DNA from: Streptomyces aurantiacus JA 4570
Lineage (GTDB): Bacteria > Actinomycetota > Actinomycetes > Streptomycetales > Streptomycetaceae
Direction of reading: 5' to 3'
Assembly: GCF_000414115.1 (NCBI RefSeq)
Contig: NZ_AOPZ01000069.1
Location: 1 to 64,000 of the forward strand
DNA length: 64,000 nt
The translations under genes and the position numbers were made by a program. The notes beneath the pieces are model-generated. The model was not told where the DNA came from. It saw nothing but the letters and a program-made list of their open reading frames with translations, and searched no databases. Position 1 is the stretch's first letter, and each line of letters starts with the position of its first letter. Of the stretch, positions 51,373-62,204 are shown in pieces.

Positions 51373-52854
51373 TCACTCGTCGATCGCCGCGCCGAACGCC
51401 GCGTCCTGCGCGGGCGCGCCCAGCGACCCCGCTCCGTACGTCCACGACCCGGCGGCCGTGACCCCGCCCGCGCCCGCCGGAAGCACCCACACCACACCGT
51501 CGCCGGTGTTCTCGCCGGGGGCCGAGGCGAGCAGCCCGAAGCGGCCGTCGCCGTCGGGGTCGGTCAGGCGCACCTGCGCGCCCCACTTGTCGCCCTTCTC
51601 CGCGGTGCCGGGGACGCCGGCGGAGTTCTGGTCCCAGGACTTGGCGCCGGTCGCGGTCGGGCCGGCGGCCGCGCCGCGCAGCACCCAGACGGCACCCGCG
51701 TCCGCGACCGTGCCGATGTCCTCGCCGGGCGCGCCGACCGCCACGTCCGCGTAGCCGTCCTTGTCCGTGTCGGCCACGGACAGGTCGGCGCCCCAGCCGT
51801 CGCCGCGCTCGGCGGTGCCGGGCACGCCCGCGGAGTCCTGGGTCCACCACTCGACGTCCTGCGAGATGCCCTCGGCGGAGCCGTGGCGCACGCCGACCAG
51901 GCCGCCGGTGAGCGTCTCGCCGCCGTCGTCGGGGGAGCGGGGCTCGCCGGTGACCAGGTCGTCGAATCCGTCGCCGTTGATGTCGCCCGAGGCCGCTGCC
52001 GGGCCGCCGCGCAGGTCGCGCTCGTACGTCAGGCCCTCGGCGCCGCCGGAGAAGTACGAGGACCAGCCGTGCCCGGGCTCCTCCTCGCCGACGGTCACGC
52101 CGGACACCACGAGGTCGGCGAAGCCGTCGTCGTCGTAGTCGCCGGTGGTCAGCGACTTCGGCAGGATGTGGCGCTCGTCGGCCCGCGCGGCCGGGCCCTC
52201 GGCGGCAAGGCGCTTGAGCGGCGCCGCGCCGCGTGCCTGCGGCGCGGCGTCGTACACGAACAGTTCGAGGTCGTCGCGGTCGAGTACGGCGAGCACGTCA
52301 CCTGGGGTGTCGCCGGTGAGGCGGGCGGCGGTCACCGCGGAGCCGAACTTCTCGCCCTCGGTGGGCTCCTGGGTCTCCAGCCAGTCGCTCGCGGCACCGG
52401 TCAGGCCCTGCTCGGAGCCCCACAGGATCGCGACGCCGCCGGCGTCCGCCCGGTCGCCGATGTCCTCGCCGGGGATGCCGACGATCGCGTCGTCGAAGCC
52501 GTCGGCGTCCAGGTCGCCGGTGGCGACGGCCCTGCCGAAGCCGTCACCGGCCTCCGCGGCGCCCGCGACACCGGCCGTGGACTGGCTGAACCGCGCCACG
52601 GCGCTGGTGCCGATGCCTCTGCCGGAGCCGTACTGCACGGTGACGAGACCCGCGCCTCTCTTGCCGCTGACCGTCGCGCCGGGCGCGCCGACCAGCACGT
52701 CCTCGTGACCGTCGCCGTTGAAGTCGCTGTTGCGGTCGTCGGCGCGCGTACCCCCGGGGGTGCCGGCGACCGCGGCGGGGGCGGCGGCGACGGCCGCGCC
52801 CGACAGCAGAAGGAATGAGGCCGCGGCGAGGGCGGCCGAACGGTTCTTGCGCAC
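51373..52854 (-). CDS. secreted FG-GAP (integrin-like) repeat protein
   Basis: 493 residues from GTG 52854 (AGGAG six bases upstream). Signal peptide about 1-30. Then a seven-bladed-propeller-type FG-GAP protein: at least six Ca-binding DxDxDG loops (DFNGDGHEDVLVG, DLDADGFDDAIVG, DYDDDGFADLVVS, DINGDGFDDLVTG, DTDKDGYADVAVG, DPDGDGRFG). Such exported proteins are common in Streptomyces; functions in adhesion or surface binding are assumed. No catalytic motif. Confidence 0.9.
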   Translation of the reverse strand: MRKNRSAALAAASFLLLSGAAVAAAPAAVAGTPGGTRADDRNSDFNGDGHEDVLVGAPGATVSGKRGAGLVTVQYGSGRGIGTSAVARFSQSTAGVAGAAEAGDGFGRAVATGDLDADGFDDAIVGIPGEDIGDRADAGGVAILWGSEQGLTGAASDWLETQEPTEGEKFGSAVTAARLTGDTPGDVLAVLDRDDLELFVYDAAPQARGAAPLKRLAAEGPAARADERHILPKSLTTGDYDDDGFADLVVSGVTVGEEEPGHGWSSYFSGGAEGLTYERDLRGGPAAASGDINGDGFDDLVTGEPRSPDDGGETLTGGLVGVRHGSAEGISQDVEWWTQDSAGVPGTAERGDGWGADLSVADTDKDGYADVAVGAPGEDIGTVADAGAVWVLRGAAAGPTATGAKSWDQNSAGVPGTAEKGDKWGAQVRLTDPDGDGRFGLLASAPGENTGDGVVWVLPAGAGGVTAAGSWTYGAGSLGAPAQDAAFGAAIDE

Positions 52855-53030
52855 GAGCGACTCCTGTGCGTGAAAGTGGCCGGGCGGCGCGGGGGTGGGT
52901 CCGGAAAGGGCCCGTTCCTCATCCGGTGCCCAGTTCGACCGCGACCGGGACGCAAGGGTTGTACGGGAGTTCGCCTCCGCTTCGCCGGGCACCGGCGCCT
53001 GTCTCCGCAACGTCCGTCAGTGGTTAGGGA

Positions 53031-53061
53031 CTTGAGGGCGAGGGGTAGGGTGCGCCTCAAG
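53031..53061 (+). promoter_or_regulatory. inverted repeat around a -10-like box before the proteasome gene
   Basis: CTTGAGG (53031-53037) and CCTCAAG (53055-53061) are perfect 7-base arms enclosing TAGGGT (53046-53051), a fair -10 box, 40 bases before the ATG. The -35 region is weak. A repressor or activator binding both arms would control the promoter. Confidence 0.45.
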
Positions 53062-53090
53062 ATCCGGCGGCAGGCTCGGGAGGGGCGTGC

Positions 53091-53936
53091 ATGAACACTG
53101 ATCCGCGCGGGACGGGGAGTCTTCCGCCCGCCTTCATGGCCACCGAGACCTCGTCGTTCCTCGACTTCCTCGCGGCGCAGGCGCCGGATCTGCTGCCCGC
53201 GAGGCGCTCCCTGCCCGTCGCGCACGACGGCTTCGAGGCGCCGCACGGCACGACGATCGTCGCGGCGGCGTACGCGGACGGCGTTCTCGTGGCGGGCGAC
53301 CGCCGCGTCACGATGGGCAACGTCATCGCCCACCGCGACTACGACAAGGTGTTCCCCGCCGACGAGCACTCCGCGATAGCCATCGCCGGGACCGCGGGCC
53401 TGGCCGTGGAACTGATCAAGCTCTTCCAGCTCGAACTCGAACACCACGAGAAGATCGAGGGCACGGCCCTGTCCCTGGTGGGCAAGGCCAACCGGCTCAC
53501 CACGATGGTCCGCGGCAACCTCGCGATGGCGATGCAGGGCCTCGCCGTGGTGCCGTTGTTCGCCGGTTACGACCTGGGCAAGGGCGTGGGGCGGATCTTC
53601 TCGTACGACGTCACCGGAGGCCGCACCGAGGAGCGGGGCATCGCCGCCACCGGCTCGGGCTCGGTCTACGCCCGCGGCTCCCTGAAGAAGCTCTACCACG
53701 AGGGCATGTCCGAGCAGGACATCGTCCTCGCCGCCGTCCAGGCCCTGTACGACGCCGCGGACGACGACTCGGCGACCGGCGGGCCCGACCTGACGCGCCG
53801 TCTGTTCCCGCGCGTGGCCCTGGTCACCGAGGAGGGCTACCGCCAGCTCTCGCAGGACGAGGTCGCGGAGGTCGCCCGGTCGGTGGTGGACCAGCGCCTC
53901 GAGTCGCCGGACGGGCCGCGGGCTCCGCTGCTCTAG
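53091..53936 (+). CDS. prcB: 20S proteasome beta subunit, stand-alone copy
   Basis: 281 residues with a 53-residue propeptide ending PHG just before TTIVAA. The catalytic residues of the Thr-hydrolase are all present: Thr54 (mature Thr1), Asp70 (Asp17), Lys86 (Lys33). The start [19 protein letters not shown] is the usual actinomycete PrcB propeptide. In actinomycetes prcB normally sits directly before prcA and near pup, dop and arc. Here it is alone, followed by a lipoprotein gene, so it is probably a second paralogue. It may form mixed 20S particles or pair with a distant alpha subunit. Confidence 0.93.
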   Translation: MNTDPRGTGSLPPAFMATETSSFLDFLAAQAPDLLPARRSLPVAHDGFEAPHGTTIVAAAYADGVLVAGDRRVTMGNVIAHRDYDKVFPADEHSAIAIAGTAGLAVELIKLFQLELEHHEKIEGTALSLVGKANRLTTMVRGNLAMAMQGLAVVPLFAGYDLGKGVGRIFSYDVTGGRTEERGIAATGSGSVYARGSLKKLYHEGMSEQDIVLAAVQALYDAADDDSATGGPDLTRRLFPRVALVTEEGYRQLSQDEVAEVARSVVDQRLESPDGPRAPLL

Positions 53937-54087
53937 GCGGTCCGCCGTCGCGAGGTGGTGCGCGGTGGCGCGACTGGCGCCGTGGATGCGCTGCGGTGCG
54001 CCCCCTCAGCCCTGTCCCGTTGCTATCCAGCTCTGCCGGGCCGCGCCATGGTGAGCGGAGAAACACCATGGGGGCAAGGGGGGCAAC

Positions 54088-55227
54088 ATGAAGCTTTCCA
54101 CGGGCCGTCGCGCCGTGGCGGCGCTGACCGCGGCCGTGCTGATCGCCGGCCTCACCGCCGCGTGCGGTGGTGACGAGGACGCGAAGGAGAAGGTCGTCCC
54201 GGTGGCGGCCGGGGAACTGGGGCCGGACCCGTTCTTCACGGGGGCCATGGGCCACGACCGGCAGGGCCTGACACCGCGGTCCGGCGGCGGCGTACGCACC
54301 GGGGGCACCCCGGGGCTCTACGGCGGGACACTGAACAAGAGCAGTTGCGACAAGGCCGCGCTGGTCGACTTCCTCACGGACGCACGCAACACGAAGAAGG
54401 CGGCGGCGTGGTCGAAGGTGCGCGGCATCGGCATCAAGGGCATCCGGCGTTACGTCGGCGGCCTGACACCCGTCCTGCTGCGCACGGACACGCTGGTCAA
54501 GAACCACGGCTTCCGCAAGGGGGCGGCCACGGTCTTCGAGTCCCTCCTCGAAGCGGGCATCGCGGTGCTCCTCGACCGGTTCGGCCAGCCAGTGGTCAAG
54601 TGCAACTGCGGCAACCCCCTCGCGCCGCCCTCGCTGAGCCCCGGTGACATCGATCCGGGGAGCATCCCGGATCCGGACTGGCGCGAGCGGTACGACCGGG
54701 ACAAGACCACGGCCGTCAAGCCCGGCAAGAAGCCCCGGCGCATCGGCAGGTTCCGGCTGCTCGACGTCGACAGCGGCAAGGGCATCGGGCGCACGGCGGG
54801 CACGGACGCGGCGAAGGACGTCCGGCTGCCCGCACCGCCGCCGCTGCCACCGGCCGAGGCGGAGACCGGCACGCCCGCGCCGTCGAGCACGGCGGCCACG
54901 CGCTCCGGGATCGTCGGCACCTGGGAGCTCGCCGGGGGGCGGGTGCGCGTCGAGGAGCGCGGACCGGACGCGTACAGCGGCCGGACCACTGCCGAGAGCG
55001 GGGGCGGCACCGGCAGCTGCGTCGTCGAAGCGGGCCGTGAGATCTGGAAGGTGAACGGCAGCGGACCGCGCTTCACGGGCACCGTGCTCTCGCTCGACCC
55101 GCAGACCTGCCAGGAGGCGGGACACTTCGACGCCACCTGGGAACTGACGGGCACGGACACGCTCAAGGTGTGTGCGACCGTCGGCGGTCAGCAAGGGTGC
55201 AACACCCTTGCCCGGACGCCCGATTAG
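54088..55227 (+). CDS. DUF6777-like lipoprotein
   Basis: 379 residues. Signal peptide with lipobox LTAAC (Cys26), so anchored on the outer face of the membrane. The region 70-190 (GLYGGTLNKSSCDKAALVDFL, VLLRTDTLVKNHGFRKG, VKCNCGNPLAPP) matches a Streptomyces lipoprotein family I know as DUF6777. A Pro-rich linker follows, then a small beta-rich C-terminal domain (GTWELAGGRVRVEE) with two Cys. Function unknown. It is 151 bp after the proteasome gene and 63 bp before EACC1, all on one strand, so it could be an outside part of the caspase system. Confidence 0.75.
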   Translation: MKLSTGRRAVAALTAAVLIAGLTAACGGDEDAKEKVVPVAAGELGPDPFFTGAMGHDRQGLTPRSGGGVRTGGTPGLYGGTLNKSSCDKAALVDFLTDARNTKKAAAWSKVRGIGIKGIRRYVGGLTPVLLRTDTLVKNHGFRKGAATVFESLLEAGIAVLLDRFGQPVVKCNCGNPLAPPSLSPGDIDPGSIPDPDWRERYDRDKTTAVKPGKKPRRIGRFRLLDVDSGKGIGRTAGTDAAKDVRLPAPPPLPPAEAETGTPAPSSTAATRSGIVGTWELAGGRVRVEERGPDAYSGRTTAESGGGTGSCVVEAGREIWKVNGSGPRFTGTVLSLDPQTCQEAGHFDATWELTGTDTLKVCATVGGQQGCNTLARTPD

Positions 55228-55290
55228 GCCCTTCCCGGCTAGCATGTGTGCCCCGCCGGGAGGCGTGGTCGGCAAGGGGGGCAGGGGCCG

Positions 55291-55716
55291 ATGAAAGTCC
55301 GGCTGACGTTCGACGACGGCGCGGGGGGCGAGCCCGCCGAGGCAGGCGACCATGTGGACCATGCGGCGTCGTTGTACCGCTGGCTGGCCTCGGACGCGGA
55401 ACTGCGGGGTCGGGCCGAGGTGTCCATCGGCGCGGACCCGTCGTCCCAGGAGCACATGGGCGGGGTTCCCGAGCTGGTCGACGTGGTGCTCACCCATGCC
55501 GTCGCCCTGGGCGGCCTGGTGGTCGCCGTGGCGACCTGGCGCGGGTCGCGTCCACGCCCGCCGCAGGTGCGGATCGAGCGGGACGGCGTGACGGTCACGG
55601 TGCACGACGGCTCGGCCGAGACGGTGGAACGCGTCCTCAGGGCCCTCGGCGCCGACCCGCCCGGCGCCGACCCGCCCGGCGGCGAGCCCGGCCCGGGCGG
55701 CGGAAGCGGGGAGTGA
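55291..55716 (+). CDS. EACC1-like protein
   Basis: 141 residues. Same build as the EACC1 protein at 46913-47341: start MKVRLTFDDG, LYRWLASDAELRGRAEV, a hydrophobic helix VLTHAVALGGLVVAVATWR, and strands QVRIERDGVTVTV. It ends in a Pro/Gly repeat (GADPPGADPPGGEP). Three bases separate it from the caspase GTG, as expected for the constant component of a caspase effector pair. Confidence 0.8.
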   Translation: MKVRLTFDDGAGGEPAEAGDHVDHAASLYRWLASDAELRGRAEVSIGADPSSQEHMGGVPELVDVVLTHAVALGGLVVAVATWRGSRPRPPQVRIERDGVTVTVHDGSAETVERVLRALGADPPGADPPGGEPGPGGGSGE

Positions 55717-55719
55717 CCG

Positions 55720-57766
55720 GTGACCGACCTGGCGGACCCCGGCCGTTCGGTGGCACTGCTGGTGGGCGTGCACGCGTACGCCTCCCTCGACGACCTGCCC
55801 GCCGTGGCCCGCAATCTGGACGGCCTTGCGGGCGTGCTGCGGGACCCCGAGGTGTGGGGTCTGCCGGCCGACCGGTGCACGGTGCTCTCCCAACCGCACA
55901 GTGCCCAGGAGGTCCTGGACGCCGTGCGGGCGGCGGCGATCCGGGCACGGGACACGCTCGTCGTCTACTTCGCCGGGCACGGCCTGACCGATCCGCACAC
56001 CGACGAGCTCTACCTGGCCCTGCCGGACTCGGACCGGGAGCGTGAGTACACCGCCCTCAGATACGAGTATCTGCGCCGGGCGGTGCTGGGCCCGTCGGCC
56101 GGGGCCCGCCGCACCGTCGTGATCCTGGACTGCTGTTACAGCGGGCGGGCCCTGACCGGCCGGATGAGCGCGAGCGACTACGTCGCCGACCACGCGATGG
56201 TCGAGGGGAGCTGTGTGCTCACGGCCTCCGCGGAATCCAGACCCGCGCTCGCACCCCCCCGGCGAGACCTACACGGCGTTCACCGGCGAGCTGATCACCG
56301 CGCTGAGCGAAGGCATTCCGCGGGCGCCGGACCCGATGGACATGGACACCGTGTACCGGCATCTGCACCGGGCCCTGGCGGCCAAGTCCCGCCCCCTGCC
56401 CCAACAGCGCAATCGCAACACCGGCGGCCTCATCGCCCTGGCCCGCAACCGCGCCGCCCCGCCCCCGGAACCCACCCCGGAGCCCCGCCCGCCCGAAACC
56501 GCTGCCACGCCGAGGGGAGGCAGACCGTCGCGGCGCGTGCGCAACCGCGTCATCGTGCCTCTGGCGGCACTCGGCGTCGTCACCGCGGCCTCATTGGGGG
56601 TCTGGCTGACCACTGGTGGGGAGAAGGGCGGAGGTTCCGGAAAGCCTCCCGGCGGCCAGGTCGTGACCATCGGCCTCGACGCCCCGCTGACCGGCAAGCT
56701 GGCCCCGCTGGGCCGCGGGATCAGGAACTCCGCGGACCTCGCTGTCCGGCGGGCGAACGAGGACGGCGCCGTCGACGGAGTCACTTTCGAGCTCAAGCCA
56801 CTGGACGACAAGGCCCAGCCTGCCACCGGCCAGGAGAACGGCACCGAACTCATCGCCGATGACACCGTCATCGGTGTCGTCGGTCCGGTGAACTCCGGCG
56901 TGGCCCAGTCGATGCAGAAGGACGCGGACGACGCGGACCTGGCCCTCGTCTCCCCCACCGCGGCCGACCCGGTGCTGACGCAGGGCTGGAAGTGGCAGAC
57001 CGGCAAGAAGAGCCGCCCCTTCCGGTCGTTCTACCGGACCGTGCCCACGGACGCGCATCACGGCGTGGCCGCCGCGCAGCATCTCTACAACGACGACGAC
57101 AAGAAGAAGGCATTCGTCGTCGACGACAAGAAGGTCTACGGTGCCGGTGTCGCCGACGCCTTCAGAGCCGAGTTCACCCGGCTCGGCGGCAAGGTCGTCG
57201 GCAGTGACCACATCGACCCCGACAACGCCGGCGACTTCCCCGCGGTGGCCGCCGAGGTGAAGAACTCGGGTGCCGACGTCTTCTTCTACGGCGGTGAGTA
57301 CCCCGCCGCCGGCCCGCTGAACGCCCAACTGCGGAAGGCCGGCGCCGACATACCGCTCGCGGGCGGTGACGGCATCTACAGCGAAGAGTTCATCGACCTG
57401 GCCGGACGGGCGAGCGAGGGCGCCCTCACCGTGTCGGTTCCGCACCCCGAACAGCTCGCCTCCGCACGGCAGTTCGTGAAGAGCTACCGGCAGGCCGACT
57501 ATCGCGACGATCATGGCATCCACGGCGCTTACGCCTACGACGCCACCTGGGCCATCGTCCAGGCCGTCAAGGACGTCACGGACGCCCACGGCGGCAGGCT
57601 GCCGAAGAACGCCCGTGCCGAGGTCGTCTCCGCCCTCCGGCACGTCTCATTCGACGGGGCCACCGGCACGATCTCCTTCGACAAGTACGGCGACGCGACC
57701 AATGCGGAGCTCGCGCTGTACCGGGTCGAGGACGGCGAGTGGAAGTCCGTCGAGCGCGACGCGTGA
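55720..57766 (+). pseudogene. caspase - membrane helix - periplasmic-binding-protein fusion, frameshifted at a C run
   Basis: Residues 1-180 form a caspase of the EACC1-associated type with His near 88 (VVYFAGHG) and Cys near 138 (VILDCCYSGR). At seven C (56254-56260) the frame changes by one base; with six C the protein would read on as APPGETYTAFTGELI, finish the caspase fold (to about 260), pass a Pro-rich linker, one membrane helix (about 285-305, VIVPLAALGVVTAASLGVWL) and end in a branched-chain-amino-acid-type substrate-binding domain (GLDAPLTGKLAPLGRGI to the stop), 681 residues in all. The caspase would be inside and the binding domain outside. As given, the caspase frame ends at 56862 and the second part has no good start. 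True pseudogene, phase-variable gene or sequencing error are all possible. Confidence 0.82.
56254..56260 (+). repeat. C7 homopolymer at the frameshift
   Basis: Run of seven C inside the caspase gene. Six would keep the frame. Such runs are prone to slippage in the cell and to error in some sequencing methods. Confidence 0.9.
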
Positions 57767-57869
57767 AAAGACGGGCGAGGGAGCCCGGCGTACCGCCCCT
57801 CCGGCTTGTCGGACTCCCGTCAGGGCGGGCCGAAAAGAATCGCATCCCACGCAGGAACGCGCCTGCGGT

Positions 57870-60318
<2,449 letters not shown>

Positions 60319-60360
60319 GACTCTCTCCCGGAGGTTGCTTCGGTGGTACGTGTACGAGGC

Positions 60361-60370
60361 GGGGGGGGGG
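60361..60370. repeat. G10 homopolymer flanked by inverted GAGGC/GCCTC
   Basis: Ten G in a row between GAGGC and CCTC in the gap between the GntR and MFS genes. It is non-coding. May form a small hairpin or G-quadruplex; also a likely spot for sequencing error. Confidence 0.7.
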
Positions 60371-60372
60371 CC

Positions 60373-61074
60373 TCAGTCGGCCGGTGGCTGCTCGCGCAGC
60401 GCGGCCATGCCCTCGGCGAGATGGGCGAGCACCGCGGCCTCGGCGGCCGTCGCGTCACGCGCCTCGATGGCGTCGACGATCGCGCTGTGGGCGTCGATCT
60501 GATGGCGTACGGCGTCGGGGACGGCGGCGCCGAGCACGGACTGGAGCGTGGCGCGCATCGCGTCGCTGAGGTGTCCGTACAGCTCGGCGAGGACGGTGTT
60601 GTGGGCCGCGGCGGCGACGGTGCGGTGGAAGGCCATGTCCGCGTCGATGAAGGCGTCCGTGTCGCCGTCCTCCCAGGCCCGGGCACGCACGGCGAGCGCG
60701 GTGCGCAGCGCGGCCAGGTCCTCCGGCGTGCGGCGCTCGGCCGCGTACCGGGCCGCGTCGCGCTCCAGCGAGGCGCGCACCTCGTACGCCTCCAGAACGC
60801 TCGCCTTGCGCACCCGCCGCTGCACGGCCGCGCCGAAGTCGCTGTTGGCCCGGACATACGTCCCGTCGCCCTGGCGCGGCTCCAGCATGCCGGTGTGCAC
60901 CAGGGCGCGGACCGCCTCGCGCACGGTGTTGCGGCCCACGGCGAGCTGTTCCACGAGCAGCGGCTCGGCCGGGATCTTGGTGCCGACCTCCCACTCGCCG
61001 TCGGAGATCAGGCTCTCCATCTGGGAGATGACCAGATCGACGAGGTTGGTGCGTGCGGTGCTGCGCAGCGGCAT
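60373..61074 (-). CDS. GntR/FadR-family transcriptional regulator
   Basis: 233 residues from ATG 61074 (GAGAGG upstream); the longer open frame upstream has no typical features. Winged HTH (TKIPAEPLLVEQLAVGRNTV, then a wing with PRQGDGTYVRANS) and an FCD ligand-binding domain (ASLERDAARYAAERR, FIDADMAFHRTVAAAAHN with the metal-binding Asp/His). Ligand is probably a small acid. It lies 54 bp before the CynX-type MFS gene and probably regulates it. Confidence 0.9.
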   Translation of the reverse strand: MPLRSTARTNLVDLVISQMESLISDGEWEVGTKIPAEPLLVEQLAVGRNTVREAVRALVHTGMLEPRQGDGTYVRANSDFGAAVQRRVRKASVLEAYEVRASLERDAARYAAERRTPEDLAALRTALAVRARAWEDGDTDAFIDADMAFHRTVAAAAHNTVLAELYGHLSDAMRATLQSVLGAAVPDAVRHQIDAHSAIVDAIEARDATAAEAAVLAHLAEGMAALREQPPAD

Positions 61075-61358
61075 CGGTTCGGTGGCCTCTCTGCCGGATC
61101 GTTCAGATCGAGGACAGACATGGGAACACCCCATGTTTCGAGGTGTCAAACGAAGTGAGGGCATGAACGGGCTAATTCGGGGCCGGGATGTTGCCGTGCC
61201 GGTGCGGGCGGGGGAGGCATGCCCGTGAAGTGATCTATGGGGCCCCGTTACATGATCTCGGGAAACCCGTAATGACGGGCGAATAGGTTGATTCAGCGCT
61301 CGCCGGACGGCAGAGGGCATAAAGAGACATCCGTACTGTGAAGGGGAACACCGCCACC

Positions 61359-62018
61359 ATGCGCCACACCACTCACCGCCGCAGCACCCTTCGTACCGCC
61401 ACCATCTCCGTCGTCGCCGGTGCGGCGCTGCTGGCCCCGGCCGCTGCCGCGCTGGCGAGCACCCCGGCCCCCGTCCGCGCCGCCGCGGTGACCGCCGCCC
61501 CCAAGCCGGTCAAGATCGACATCGGTGCCGGTGTCACCGTCCCGGTCAAGGGCGGCAAGCCGTACTACAACGGCAAGGCCCTCAAGCCCGGCCAGACCAT
61601 CGACAAGGGCATCTACCTGCACCTGAGCTCCGACGGCAAGAAGCTCTACAGCAAGACGCAGGGCGGCGGCACGCCGTACGCGATCTGGGACGTCAAGACC
61701 GGCAAGAGCCTCGGCACCCAGAAGCACAGCCCCACCGCCAAGGTGAAGCCCGCGCTGACCGCCAAGTCGTCCTCGACCTCCGTGCGCGCCTGGCAGGAGC
61801 TGCGCGTCAGCGGCAAGGCGACCGGCATCAAGGCCGGCAGCAAGGTGGGTCTCCAGCAGAAGCAGCGCGGTACGTGGAAGACGTTGCCCGCGTCCACCAC
61901 CGTCAACAAGTCCGGCACGTACGCGATGCGCGTGAAGCTCGGCCTCAAGGGCGCGAACGAGCTCCGCATGAAGAGCGGCGCGACGCTGTCGCCGGTCTTC
62001 AAGGTGACCGTGCGCTGA
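61359..62018 (+). CDS. small secreted protein of unknown function
   Basis: 219 residues. Signal peptide about 1-35 (Arg-rich start, Ala-rich core, ALASTPAP). The mature part is Lys-rich and beta-prone, in two halves: VPVKGGKPYYNGKALKPGQTI with Tyr repeats, and a Ig-like KVKPALTAKSSSTSVRAWQEL to the end. No Cys in the mature protein. ATG 61359 follows AAGGGG; a GTG seven codons upstream is also possible. Followed by a strong terminator. Function unknown; a wall- or matrix-associated protein is plausible. Confidence 0.8.
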   Translation: MRHTTHRRSTLRTATISVVAGAALLAPAAAALASTPAPVRAAAVTAAPKPVKIDIGAGVTVPVKGGKPYYNGKALKPGQTIDKGIYLHLSSDGKKLYSKTQGGGTPYAIWDVKTGKSLGTQKHSPTAKVKPALTAKSSSTSVRAWQELRVSGKATGIKAGSKVGLQQKQRGTWKTLPASTTVNKSGTYAMRVKLGLKGANELRMKSGATLSPVFKVTVR

Positions 62019-62049
62019 CGTCCGACGCCCCCGTCCTCCTCACGGAACA

Positions 62050-62086
62050 GGGCCCCCGCTCCTCCCACCCGGAGGAACGGGGGCCC
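62050..62086 (+). terminator. strong hairpin terminator
   Basis: 16-bp stem GGGCCCCCGCTCCTCC / GGAGGAACGGGGGCCC with one mismatch and a 5-base loop, 30 bases after the stop of the secreted-protein gene. Confidence 0.85.
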
Positions 62087-62204
62087 TTGCGGCGTCGGCG
62101 GCCGCGCTCAGTGAACTCTCCGGGGCTGGATTTTTCGTCCAAGGCGTGTACGTTGTGTCCAGAGCACCCGCACCGCAGGGCCGAGTGGGAGTACGAGGAC
62201 CGAC

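Noticed and set aside
49441..52818. Open frame of 1125 codons on the plus strand
   Set aside because: Antisense to AIM24, GH16 and FG-GAP genes; no family motif.
56213..57766. Second half of the caspase fusion as an independent secreted binding protein
   Set aside because: The frame has no good start or signal peptide at the right place; about 120 residues of caspase and linker sequence come before the hydrophobic helix, so it is the continuation of the upstream gene.
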